64,000 nucleotides of DNA. It comes from Phytophthora hibernalis (taxonomy: Eukaryota; Oomycota; Peronosporomycetes; Peronosporales; Peronosporaceae). Below, in pieces: positions 55,853 to 64,000 of the stretch; within the stretch, counting starts at the first letter, position 1, and the number at the start of each line of letters is the position of its first letter. The stretch is from the NCBI GenBank assembly GCA_012656075.1, contig JAAKBF010000035.1, positions 558,001-622,000 on the forward strand, given 5' to 3'. A program made the translations under genes and the position numbers. The notes under the pieces are model-generated. The model was not told the origin of the DNA and did no database searches. It saw only the letters and a program-made list of their open reading frames with translations.

Positions 55853-56195
55853 CTAGCATCGTCGACACACGCCCTACCAGCGTCGCAAACTTGCACGCTC
55901 CCTCCTGCACAAATGAAGCCTCGCGCGCCTCTCCTGCGCGCTGCCGCCGCAGCACTATCGTCCTGGCCCATCGTACCGACACTTCACACGTCCACAGCGC
56001 GCATCTGGAAGCCAGGACAGCTCTCGCATGGTCCGTGTCCGCGACGGTCGTCTAGCGAATGCTGACGTGAGAGCGCCAGCACCACTAGACCCACAGCCAC
56101 AGGCCTGCTCTTGTGGACGTGTGCACGGCCGCACGGCCTCCAAATCGACCCGAAACGAGCAAAAGCGAGCAGCAGCGACGCAGACAAAGAGAGAT

Positions 56196-56276
56196 CGACA
56201 GCTGTGAGACTTGAACTCACGCGGGTTACCCCAATAGATTTCGAGTCTATCGCCTTAATCGCTCGGCCAAGCTGTC
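56196..56276 (-). tRNA. tRNA-Ser(CGA), copy 30
   Basis: G19A; spacing 424. Confidence 0.85.
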
Positions 56277-56619
56277 CTAGCATCGTCGACACACGCCCTA
56301 CCAGCGTCGCAAACTTGCACGCTCCCTCCTGCACAAATGAAGCCTCGCGCGCCTCTCCTGCGCGCTGCCGCCGCAGCACTATCGTCCTGGCCCATCGTAC
56401 CGACACTTCACACGTCCACAGCGCGCATCTGGAAGCCAGGACAGCTCTCGCATGGTCCGTGTCCGCGACGGTCGTCTAGCGAATGCTGACGTGAGAGCGC
56501 CAGCACCACTAGACCCACAGCCACAGGCCTGCTCTTGTGGACGTGTGCACGGCCGCACGGCCTCCAAATCGACCCGAAACGAGCAAAAGCGAGCAGCAGC
56601 GACGCAGACAAAGAGAGAT

Positions 56620-56700
56620 CGACAGCTGTGAGACTTGAACTCACGCGGGTTACCCCAATAGATTTCGAGTCTATCGCCTTAATCGCTCGGCCAAGCTGTC
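56620..56700 (-). tRNA. tRNA-Ser(CGA), copy 31
   Basis: G19A; spacing 424. Confidence 0.85.
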
Positions 56701-57043
56701 CTAGCATCGTCGACACACGCCCTACCAGCGTCGCAAACTTGCACGCTCCCTCCTGCACAAATGAAGCCTCGCGCGCCTCTCCTGCGCGCTGCCGCCGCAG
56801 CACTATCGTCCTGGCCCATCGTACCGACACTTCACACGTCCACAGCGCGCATCTGGAAGCCAGGACAGCTCTCGCATGGTCCGTGTCCGCGACGGTCGTC
56901 TAGCGAATGCTGACGTGAGAGCGCCAGCACCACTAGACCCACAGCCACAGGCCTGCTCTTGTGGACGTGTGCACGGCCGCACGGCCTCCAAATCGACCCG
57001 AAACGAGCAAAAGCGAGCAGCAGCGACGCAGACAAAGAGAGAT

Positions 57044-57124
57044 CGACAGCTGTGAGACTTGAACTCACGCGGGTTACCCCAATAGATTTCGAGTCTATCG
57101 CCTTAATCGCTCGGCCAAGCTGTC
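57044..57124 (-). tRNA. tRNA-Ser(CGA), copy 32
   Basis: G19A; spacing 424. Confidence 0.85.
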
Positions 57125-57467
57125 CTAGCATCGTCGACACACGCCCTACCAGCGTCGCAAACTTGCACGCTCCCTCCTGCACAAATGAAGCCTCGCGCGC
57201 CTCTCCTGCGCGCTGCCGCCGCAGCACTATCGTCCTGGCCCATCGTACCGACACTTCACACGTCCACAGCGCGCATCTGGAAGCCAGGACAGCTCTCGCA
57301 TGGTCCGTGTCCGCGACGGTCGTCTAGCGAATGCTGACGTGAGAGCGCCAGCACCACTAGACCCACAGCCACAGGCCTGCTCTTGTGGACGTGTGCACGG
57401 CCGCACGGCCTCCAAATCGACCCGAAACGAGCAAAAGCGAGCAGCAGCGACGCAGACAAAGAGAGAT

Positions 57468-57548
57468 CGACAGCTGTGAGACTTGAACTCACGCGGGTTA
57501 CCCCAATAGATTTCGAGTCTATCGCCTTAATCGCTCGGCCAAGCTGTC
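57468..57548 (-). tRNA. tRNA-Ser(CGA), copy 33
   Basis: G19A; spacing 424. Confidence 0.85.
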
Positions 57549-57891
57549 CTAGCATCGTCGACACACGCCCTACCAGCGTCGCAAACTTGCACGCTCCCTC
57601 CTGCACAAATGAAGCCTCGCGCGCCTCTCCTGCGCGCTGCCGCCGCAGCACTATCGTCCTGGCCCATCGTACCGACACTTCACACGTCCACAGCGCGCAT
57701 CTGGAAGCCAGGACAGCTCTCGCATGGTCCGTGTCCGCGACGGTCGTCTAGCGAATGCTGACGTGAGAGCGCCAGCACCACTAGACCCACAGCCACAGGC
57801 CTGCTCTTGTGGACGTGTGCACGGCCGCACGGCCTCCAAATCGACCCGAAACGAGCAAAAGCGAGCAGCAGCGACGCAGACAAAGAGAGAT

Positions 57892-57972
57892 CGACAGCTG
57901 TGAGACTTGAACTCACGCGGGTTACCCCAATAGATTTCGAGTCTATCGCCTTAACCGCTCGGCCAAGCTGTC
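57892..57972 (-). tRNA. tRNA-Ser(CGA), copy 34
   Basis: G19 intact, isolated within a run of G19A copies; spacing 424. Confidence 0.93.
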
Positions 57973-58315
57973 CTAGCATCGTCGACACACGCCCTACCAG
58001 CGTCGCAAACTTGCACGCTCCCTCCTGCACAAATGAAGCCTCGCGCGCCTCTCCTGCGCGCTGCCGCCGCAGCACTATCGTCCTGGCCCATCGTACCGAC
58101 ACTTCACACGTCCACAGCGCGCATCTGGAAGCCAGGACAGCTCTCGCATGGTCCGTGTCCGCGACGGTCGTCTAGCGAATGCTGACGTGAGAGCGCCAGC
58201 ACCACTAGACCCACAGCCACAGGCCTGCTCTTGTGGACGTGTGCACGGCCGCACGGCCTCCAAATCGACCCGAAACGAGCAAAAGCGAGCAGCAGCGACG
58301 CAGACAAAGAGAGAT

Positions 58316-58396
58316 CGACAGCTGTGAGACTTGAACTCACGCGGGTTACCCCAATAGATTTCGAGTCTATCGCCTTAATCGCTCGGCCAAGCTGTC
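58316..58396 (-). tRNA. tRNA-Ser(CGA), copy 35
   Basis: G19A; spacing 424. Confidence 0.85.
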
Positions 58397-58739
58397 CTAG
58401 CATCGTCGACACACGCCCTACCAGCGTCGCAAACTTGCACGCTCCCTCCTGCACAAATGAAGCCTCGCGCGCCTCTCCTGCGCGCTGCCGCCGCAGCACT
58501 ATCGTCCTGGCCCATCGTACCGACACTTCACACGTCCACAGCGCGCATCTGGAAGCCAGGACAGCTCTCGCATGGTCCGTGTCCGCGACGGTCGTCTAGC
58601 GAATGCTGACGTGAGAGCGCCAGCACCACTAGACCCACAGCCACAGGCCTGCTCTTGTGGACGTGTGCACGGCCGCACGGCCTCCAAATCGACCCGAAAC
58701 GAGCAAAAGCGAGCAGCAGCGACGCAGACAAAGAGAGAT

Positions 58740-58820
58740 CGACAGCTGTGAGACTTGAACTCACGCGGGTTACCCCAATAGATTTCGAGTCTATCGCCTT
58801 AATCGCTCGGCCAAGCTGTC
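58740..58820 (-). tRNA. tRNA-Ser(CGA), copy 36
   Basis: G19A; spacing 424. Confidence 0.85.
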
Positions 58821-59163
58821 CTAGCATCGTCGACACACGCCCTACCAGCGTCGCAAACTTGCACGCTCCCTCCTGCACAAATGAAGCCTCGCGCGCCTCT
58901 CCTGCGCGCTGCCGCCGCAGCACTATCGTCCTGGCCCATCGTACCGACACTTCACACGTCCACAGCGCGCATCTGGAAGCCAGGACAGCTCTCGCATGGT
59001 CCGTGTCCGCGACGGTCGTCTAGCGAATGCTGACGTGAGAGCGCCAGCACCACTAGACCCACAGCCACAGGCCTGCTCTTGTGGACGTGTGCACGGCCGC
59101 ACGGCCTCCAAATCGACCCGAAACGAGCAAAAGCGAGCAGCAGCGACGCAGACAAAGAGAGAT

Positions 59164-59244
59164 CGACAGCTGTGAGACTTGAACTCACGCGGGTTACCCC
59201 AATAGATTTCGAGTCTATCGCCTTAATCGCTCGGCCAAGCTGTC
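59164..59244 (-). tRNA. tRNA-Ser(CGA), copy 37
   Basis: G19A; spacing 424. Confidence 0.85.
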
Positions 59245-59587
59245 CTAGCATCGTCGACACACGCCCTACCAGCGTCGCAAACTTGCACGCTCCCTCCTGC
59301 ACAAATGAAGCCTCGCGCGCCTCTCCTGCGCGCTGCCGCCGCAGCACTATCGTCCTGGCCCATCGTACCGACACTTCACACGTCCACAGCGCGCATCTGG
59401 AAGCCAGGACAGCTCTCGCATGGTCCGTGTCCGCGACGGTCGTCTAGCGAATGCTGACGTGAGAGCGCCAGCACCACTAGACCCACAGCCACAGGCCTGC
59501 TCTTGTGGACGTGTGCACGGCCGCACGGCCTCCAAATCGACCCGAAACGAGCAAAAGCGAGCAGCAGCGACGCAGACAAAGAGAGAT

Positions 59588-59668
59588 CGACAGCTGTGAG
59601 ACTTGAACTCACGCGGGTTACCCCAATAGATTTCGAGTCTATCGCCTTAATCGCTCGGCCAAGCTGTC
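59588..59668 (-). tRNA. tRNA-Ser(CGA), copy 38
   Basis: G19A; spacing 424. Confidence 0.85.
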
Positions 59669-60011
59669 CTAGCATCGTCGACACACGCCCTACCAGCGTC
59701 GCAAACTTGCACGCTCCCTCCTGCACAAATGAAGCCTCGCGCGCCTCTCCTGCGCGCTGCCGCCGCAGCACTATCGTCCTGGCCCATCGTACCGACACTT
59801 CACACGTCCACAGCGCGCATCTGGAAGCCAGGACAGCTCTCGCATGGTCCGTGTCCGCGACGGTCGTCTAGCGAATGCTGACGTGAGAGCGCCAGCACCA
59901 CTAGACCCACAGCCACAGGCCTGCTCTTGTGGACGTGTGCACGGCCGCACGGCCTCCAAATCGACCCGAAACGAGCAAAAGCGAGCAGCAGCGACGCAGA
60001 CAAAGAGAGAT

Positions 60012-60092
60012 CGACAGCTGTGAGACTTGAACTCACGCGGGTTACCCCAATAGATTTCGAGTCTATCGCCTTAATCGCTCGGCCAAGCTGTC
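60012..60092 (-). tRNA. tRNA-Ser(CGA), copy 39
   Basis: G19A; spacing 424. Confidence 0.85.
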
Positions 60093-60337
60093 CTAGCATC
60101 GTCGACACACGCCCTACCAGCGTCGCAAACTTGCACGCTCCCTCCTGCACAAATGAAGCCTCGCGCGCCTCTCCTGCGCGCTGCCGCCGCAGCACTATCG
60201 TCCTGGCCCATCGTACCGACACTTCACACGTCCACAGCGCGCATCTGGAAGCCAGGACAGCATGGTCTCCGCGACGGTCGTCTAAATCGACCCGAAACGA
60301 GCAAAAGCGAGCAGCAGCGACGCAGACAAAGAGAGAT

Positions 60338-60418
60338 CGACAGCTGTGAGACTTGAACTCACGCGGGTTACCCCAATAGATTTCGAGTCTATCGCCTTAA
60401 TCGCTCGGCCAAGCTGTC
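60338..60418 (-). tRNA. tRNA-Ser(CGA), copy 40
   Basis: G19A; spacing 326, with a private rearrangement of the spacer at 60255-60290. Confidence 0.85.
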
Positions 60419-60761
60419 CTAGCATCGTCGACACACGCCCTACCAGCGTCGCAAACTTGCACGCTCCCTCCTGCACAAATGAAGCCTCGCGCGCCTCTCC
60501 TGCGCGCTGCCGCCGCAGCACTATCGTCCTGGCCCATCGTACCGACACTTCACACGTCCACAGCGCGCATCTGGAAGCCAGGACAGCTCTCGCATGGTCC
60601 GTGTCCGCGACGGTCGTCTAGCGAATGCTGACGTGAGAGCGCCAGCACCACTAGACCCACAGCCACAGGCCTGCTCTTGTGGACGTGTGCACGGCCGCAC
60701 GGCCTCCAAATCGACCCGAAACGAGCAAAAGCGAGCAGCAGCGACGCAGACAAAGAGAGAT

Positions 60762-60842
60762 CGACAGCTGTGAGACTTGAACTCACGCGGGTTACCCCAA
60801 TAGATTTCGAGTCTATCGCCTTAATCGCTCGGCCAAGCTGTC
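60762..60842 (-). tRNA. tRNA-Ser(CGA), copy 41
   Basis: G19A; spacing 424. Confidence 0.85.
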
Positions 60843-61185
60843 CTAGCATCGTCGACACACGCCCTACCAGCGTCGCAAACTTGCACGCTCCCTCCTGCAC
60901 AAATGAAGCCTCGCGCGCCTCTCCTGCGCGCTGCCGCCGCAGCACTATCGTCCTGGCCCATCGTACCGACACTTCACACGTCCACAGCGCGCATCTGGAA
61001 GCCAGGACAGCTCTCGCATGGTCCGTGTCCGCGACGGTCGTCTAGCGAATGCTGACGTGAGAGCGCCAGCACCACTAGACCCACAGCCACAGGCCTGCTC
61101 TTGTGGACGTGTGCACGGCCGCACGGCCTCCAAATCGACCCGAAACGAGCAAAAGCGAGCAGCAGCGACGCAGACAAAGAGAGAT

Positions 61186-61266
61186 CGACAGCTGTGAGAC
61201 TTGAACTCACGCGGGTTACCCCAATAGATTTCGAGTCTATCGCCTTAATCGCTCGGCCAAGCTGTC
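61186..61266 (-). tRNA. tRNA-Ser(CGA), copy 42
   Basis: G19A; spacing 424. Confidence 0.85.
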
Positions 61267-61609
61267 CTAGCATCGTCGACACACGCCCTACCAGCGTCGC
61301 AAACTTGCACGCTCCCTCCTGCACAAATGAAGCCTCGCGCGCCTCTCCTGCGCGCTGCCGCCGCAGCACTATCGTCCTGGCCCATCGTACCGACACTTCA
61401 CACGTCCACAGCGCGCATCTGGAAGCCAGGACAGCTCTCGCATGGTCCGTGTCCGCGACGGTCGTCTAGCGAATGCTGACGTGAGAGCGCCAGCACCACT
61501 AGACCCACAGCCACAGGCCTGCTCTTGTGGACGTGTGCACGGCCGCACGGCCTCCAAATCGACCCGAAACGAGCAAAAGCGAGCAGCAGCGACGCAGACA
61601 AAGAGAGAT

Positions 61610-61690
61610 CGACAGCTGTGAGACTTGAACTCACGCGGGTTACCCCAATAGATTTCGAGTCTATCGCCTTAATCGCTCGGCCAAGCTGTC
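61610..61690 (-). tRNA. tRNA-Ser(CGA), copy 43
   Basis: G19A; spacing 424. Confidence 0.85.
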
Positions 61691-62033
61691 CTAGCATCGT
61701 CGACACACGCCCTACCAGCGTCGCAAACTTGCACGCTCCCTCCTGCACAAATGAAGCCTCGCGCGCCTCTCCTGCGCGCTGCCGCCGCAGCACTATCGTC
61801 CTGGCCCATCGTACCGACACTTCACACGTCCACAGCGCGCATCTGGAAGCCAGGACAGCTCTCGCATGGTCCGTGTCCGCGACGGTCGTCTAGCGAATGC
61901 TGACGTGAGAGCGCCAGCACCACTAGACCCACAGCCACAGGCCTGCTCTTGTGGACGTGTGCACGGCCGCACGGCCTCCAAATCGACCCGAAACGAGCAA
62001 AAGCGAGCAGCAGCGACGCAGACAAAGAGAGAT

Positions 62034-62114
62034 CGACAGCTGTGAGACTTGAACTCACGCGGGTTACCCCAATAGATTTCGAGTCTATCGCCTTAATCGC
62101 TCGGCCAAGCTGTC
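62034..62114 (-). tRNA. tRNA-Ser(CGA), copy 44
   Basis: G19A; spacing 424. Confidence 0.85.
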
Positions 62115-62457
62115 CTAGCATCGTCGACACACGCCCTACCAGCGTCGCAAACTTGCACGCTCCCTCCTGCACAAATGAAGCCTCGCGCGCCTCTCCTGCG
62201 CGCTGCCGCCGCAGCACTATCGTCCTGGCCCATCGTACCGACACTTCACACGTCCACAGCGCGCATCTGGAAGCCAGGACAGCTCTCGCATGGTCCGTGT
62301 CCGCGACGGTCGTCTAGCGAATGCTGACGTGAGAGCGCCAGCACCACTAGACCCACAGCCACAGGCCTGCTCTTGTGGACGTGTGCACGGCCGCACGGCC
62401 TCCAAATCGACCCGAAACGAGCAAAAGCGAGCAGCAGCGACGCAGACAAAGAGAGAT

Positions 62458-62538
62458 CGACAGCTGTGAGACTTGAACTCACGCGGGTTACCCCAATAGA
62501 TTTCGAGTCTATCGCCTTAACCGCTCGGCCAAGCTGTC
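62458..62538 (-). tRNA. tRNA-Ser(CGA), copy 45
   Basis: G19 intact, the second isolated intact copy in the right half; spacing 424. Confidence 0.93.
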
Positions 62539-62881
62539 CTAGCATCGTCGACACACGCCCTACCAGCGTCGCAAACTTGCACGCTCCCTCCTGCACAAAT
62601 GAAGCCTCGCGCGCCTCTCCTGCGCGCTGCCGCCGCAGCACTATCGTCCTGGCCCATCGTACCGACACTTCACACGTCCACAGCGCGCATCTGGAAGCCA
62701 GGACAGCTCTCGCATGGTCCGTGTCCGCGACGGTCGTCTAGCGAATGCTGACGTGAGAGCGCCAGCACCACTAGACCCACAGCCACAGGCCTGCTCTTGT
62801 GGACGTGTGCACGGCCGCACGGCCTCCAAATCGACCCGAAACGAGCAAAAGCGAGCAGCAGCGACGCAGACAAAGAGAGAT

Positions 62882-62962
62882 CGACAGCTGTGAGACTTGA
62901 ACTCACGCGGGTTACCCCAATAGATTTCGAGTCTATCGCCTTAATCGCTCGGCCAAGCTGTC
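62882..62962 (-). tRNA. tRNA-Ser(CGA), copy 46
   Basis: G19A; spacing 424. Confidence 0.85.
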
Positions 62963-63305
62963 CTAGCATCGTCGACACACGCCCTACCAGCGTCGCAAAC
63001 TTGCACGCTCCCTCCTGCACAAATGAAGCCTCGCGCGCCTCTCCTGCGCGCTGCCGCCGCAGCACTATCGTCCTGGCCCATCGTACCGACACTTCACACG
63101 TCCACAGCGCGCATCTGGAAGCCAGGACAGCTCTCGCATGGTCCGTGTCCGCGACGGTCGTCTAGCGAATGCTGACGTGAGAGCGCCAGCACCACTAGAC
63201 CCACAGCCACAGGCCTGCTCTTGTGGACGTGTGCACGGCCGCACGGCCTCCAAATCGACCCGAAACGAGCAAAAGCGAGCAGCAGCGACGCAGACAAAGA
63301 GAGAT

Positions 63306-63386
63306 CGACAGCTGTGAGACTTGAACTCACGCGGGTTACCCCAATAGATTTCGAGTCTATCGCCTTAATCGCTCGGCCAAGCTGTC
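63306..63386 (-). tRNA. tRNA-Ser(CGA), copy 47
   Basis: G19A; spacing 424. Confidence 0.85.
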
Positions 63387-63729
63387 CTAGCATCGTCGAC
63401 ACACGCCCTACCAGCGTCGCAAACTTGCACGCTCCCTCCTGCACAAATGAAGCCTCGCGCGCCTCTCCTGCGCGCTGCCGCCGCAGCACTATCGTCCTGG
63501 CCCATCGTACCGACACTTCACACGTCCACAGCGCGCATCTGGAAGCCAGGACAGCTCTCGCATGGTCCGTGTCCGCGACGGTCGTCTAGCGAATGCTGAC
63601 GTGAGAGCGCCAGCACCACTAGACCCACAGCCACAGGCCTGCTCTTGTGGACGTGTGCACGGCCGCACGGCCTCCAAATCGACCCGAAACGAGCAAAAGC
63701 GAGCAGCAGCGACGCAGACAAAGAGAGAT

Positions 63730-63810
63730 CGACAGCTGTGAGACTTGAACTCACGCGGGTTACCCCAATAGATTTCGAGTCTATCGCCTTAATCGCTCGG
63801 CCAAGCTGTC
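63730..63810 (-). tRNA. tRNA-Ser(CGA), copy 48
   Basis: G19A; spacing 424; the last complete copy, followed by a partial spacer at the window edge. Confidence 0.85.
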
Positions 63811-64000
63811 CTAGCATCGTCGACACACGCCCTACCAGCGTCGCAAACTTGCACGCTCCCTCCTGCACAAATGAAGCCTCGCGCGCCTCTCCTGCGCGCT
63901 GCCGCCGCAGCACTATCGTCCTGGCCCATCGTACCGACACTTCACACGTCCACAGCGCGCATCTGGAAGCCAGGACAGCTCTCGCATGGTCCGTGTCCGC

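Larger units (their letters stand above)
44870..64000 (-). repeat. Tandem array of tRNA-Ser(CGA) genes, 48 copies in window
   Basis: Near-identical 424-bp units repeat from about 44870 to the end of the window and beyond. Each holds one 81-nt tRNA-Ser gene on the minus strand and a 343-bp GC-rich spacer. Nine spacings are 310 or 311 bp because a 114-bp piece of the spacer (from ATGGTCCGTGTCC to CACGGCCTCC) is missing; two more are 318 and 326 bp with other deletions; one is 430 bp with a 6-bp duplication. Apart from D-loop and poly-A differences, most units are identical. The first unit is the most divergent. The long frames that run through the units on both strands arise from the period and lack of stops in GC-rich DNA, and I do not regard them as genes. 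Confidence 0.95.

Noticed and set aside
55772..62538. An 11-unit higher-order repeat of 4566 bp (copy 29 to 40 and copy 34 to 45)
   Set aside because: The equal distances follow from both intervals containing the same single 326-bp unit. The odd spacers at copies 29 and 40 differ in sequence, so there is no repeated block.
44838..64000. Dozens of open frames of 60-246 residues on both strands, repeated every 424 bp
   Set aside because: They read straight through the tRNA genes and differ only where the units differ. They come from the GC-rich repeat lacking stops and show no protein features of their own.
44870..64000. CRISPR array
   Set aside because: The repeat unit is 424 bp with no short unique spacers, and the genome is eukaryotic.

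Overview
The window looks like nuclear DNA of a plant-pathogenic oomycete, most likely Phytophthora or a close relative. The reasons are a Crinkler (CRN) effector gene with its HVLVVVP boundary motif, a SHAQKYF-type Myb, PX-RING paralogs, a delta-tubulin gene (flagellated zoospores), and transposon families typical of these genomes (Maverick/Polinton-like, Crypton, PIF/Harbinger, hAT, MULE, piggyBac, Tc1-like). No LTR retrotransposon reverse transcriptase was recognised. The species cannot be fixed from the sequence alone.

Layout. 1-9.5 kb: AT-rich right part of a Maverick/Polinton-like element running off the left edge. Genes on the minus strand encode a protein-primed family B DNA polymerase with an embedded HNH nuclease, a retroviral-type integrase with chromodomain, a GIY-YIG nuclease and several unknown proteins. 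9.7-11.5 kb: CRN gene with a P-loop NTPase. 11.8-14.8 kb: broken alpha/beta hydrolase and two tandem PX+RING-H2 genes. 15.7-20.8 kb: hAT transposase, a repeat-bearing unknown gene and a Tc1-like transposase. 23.3-29.4 kb: a gene-rich island with Myb, delta-tubulin, the splicing factor Cwc21/SRRM2 and two membrane proteins. 30.3-35.7 kb: a two-gene Harbinger, a Crypton and a 1.07-kb element with 94-bp inverted repeats. 38.3-44.0 kb: a MULE and a piggyBac remnant with intact ends.

44.87 kb to the end: the outstanding feature, at least 19 kb of tandem 424-bp (sometimes about 310-bp) units, each with one minus-strand tRNA-Ser(CGA) gene. I count 48 copies, and the array continues past the window. 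37 of the 48 copies carry G19 to A in the D loop, at a position normally invariant in tRNAs; 11 keep G19.

Caution: many reading frames, including the conserved Cwc21 gene, are broken by single-base frame changes, some at G runs. A 19-kb near-identical array implies a long-read assembly, so some frame breaks may be residual indel errors rather than decay. In-frame stops (integrase, Tc1-like, MULE) are better evidence of real decay. Most open frames inside the tRNA array are by-products of the repeat and are not annotated as genes.
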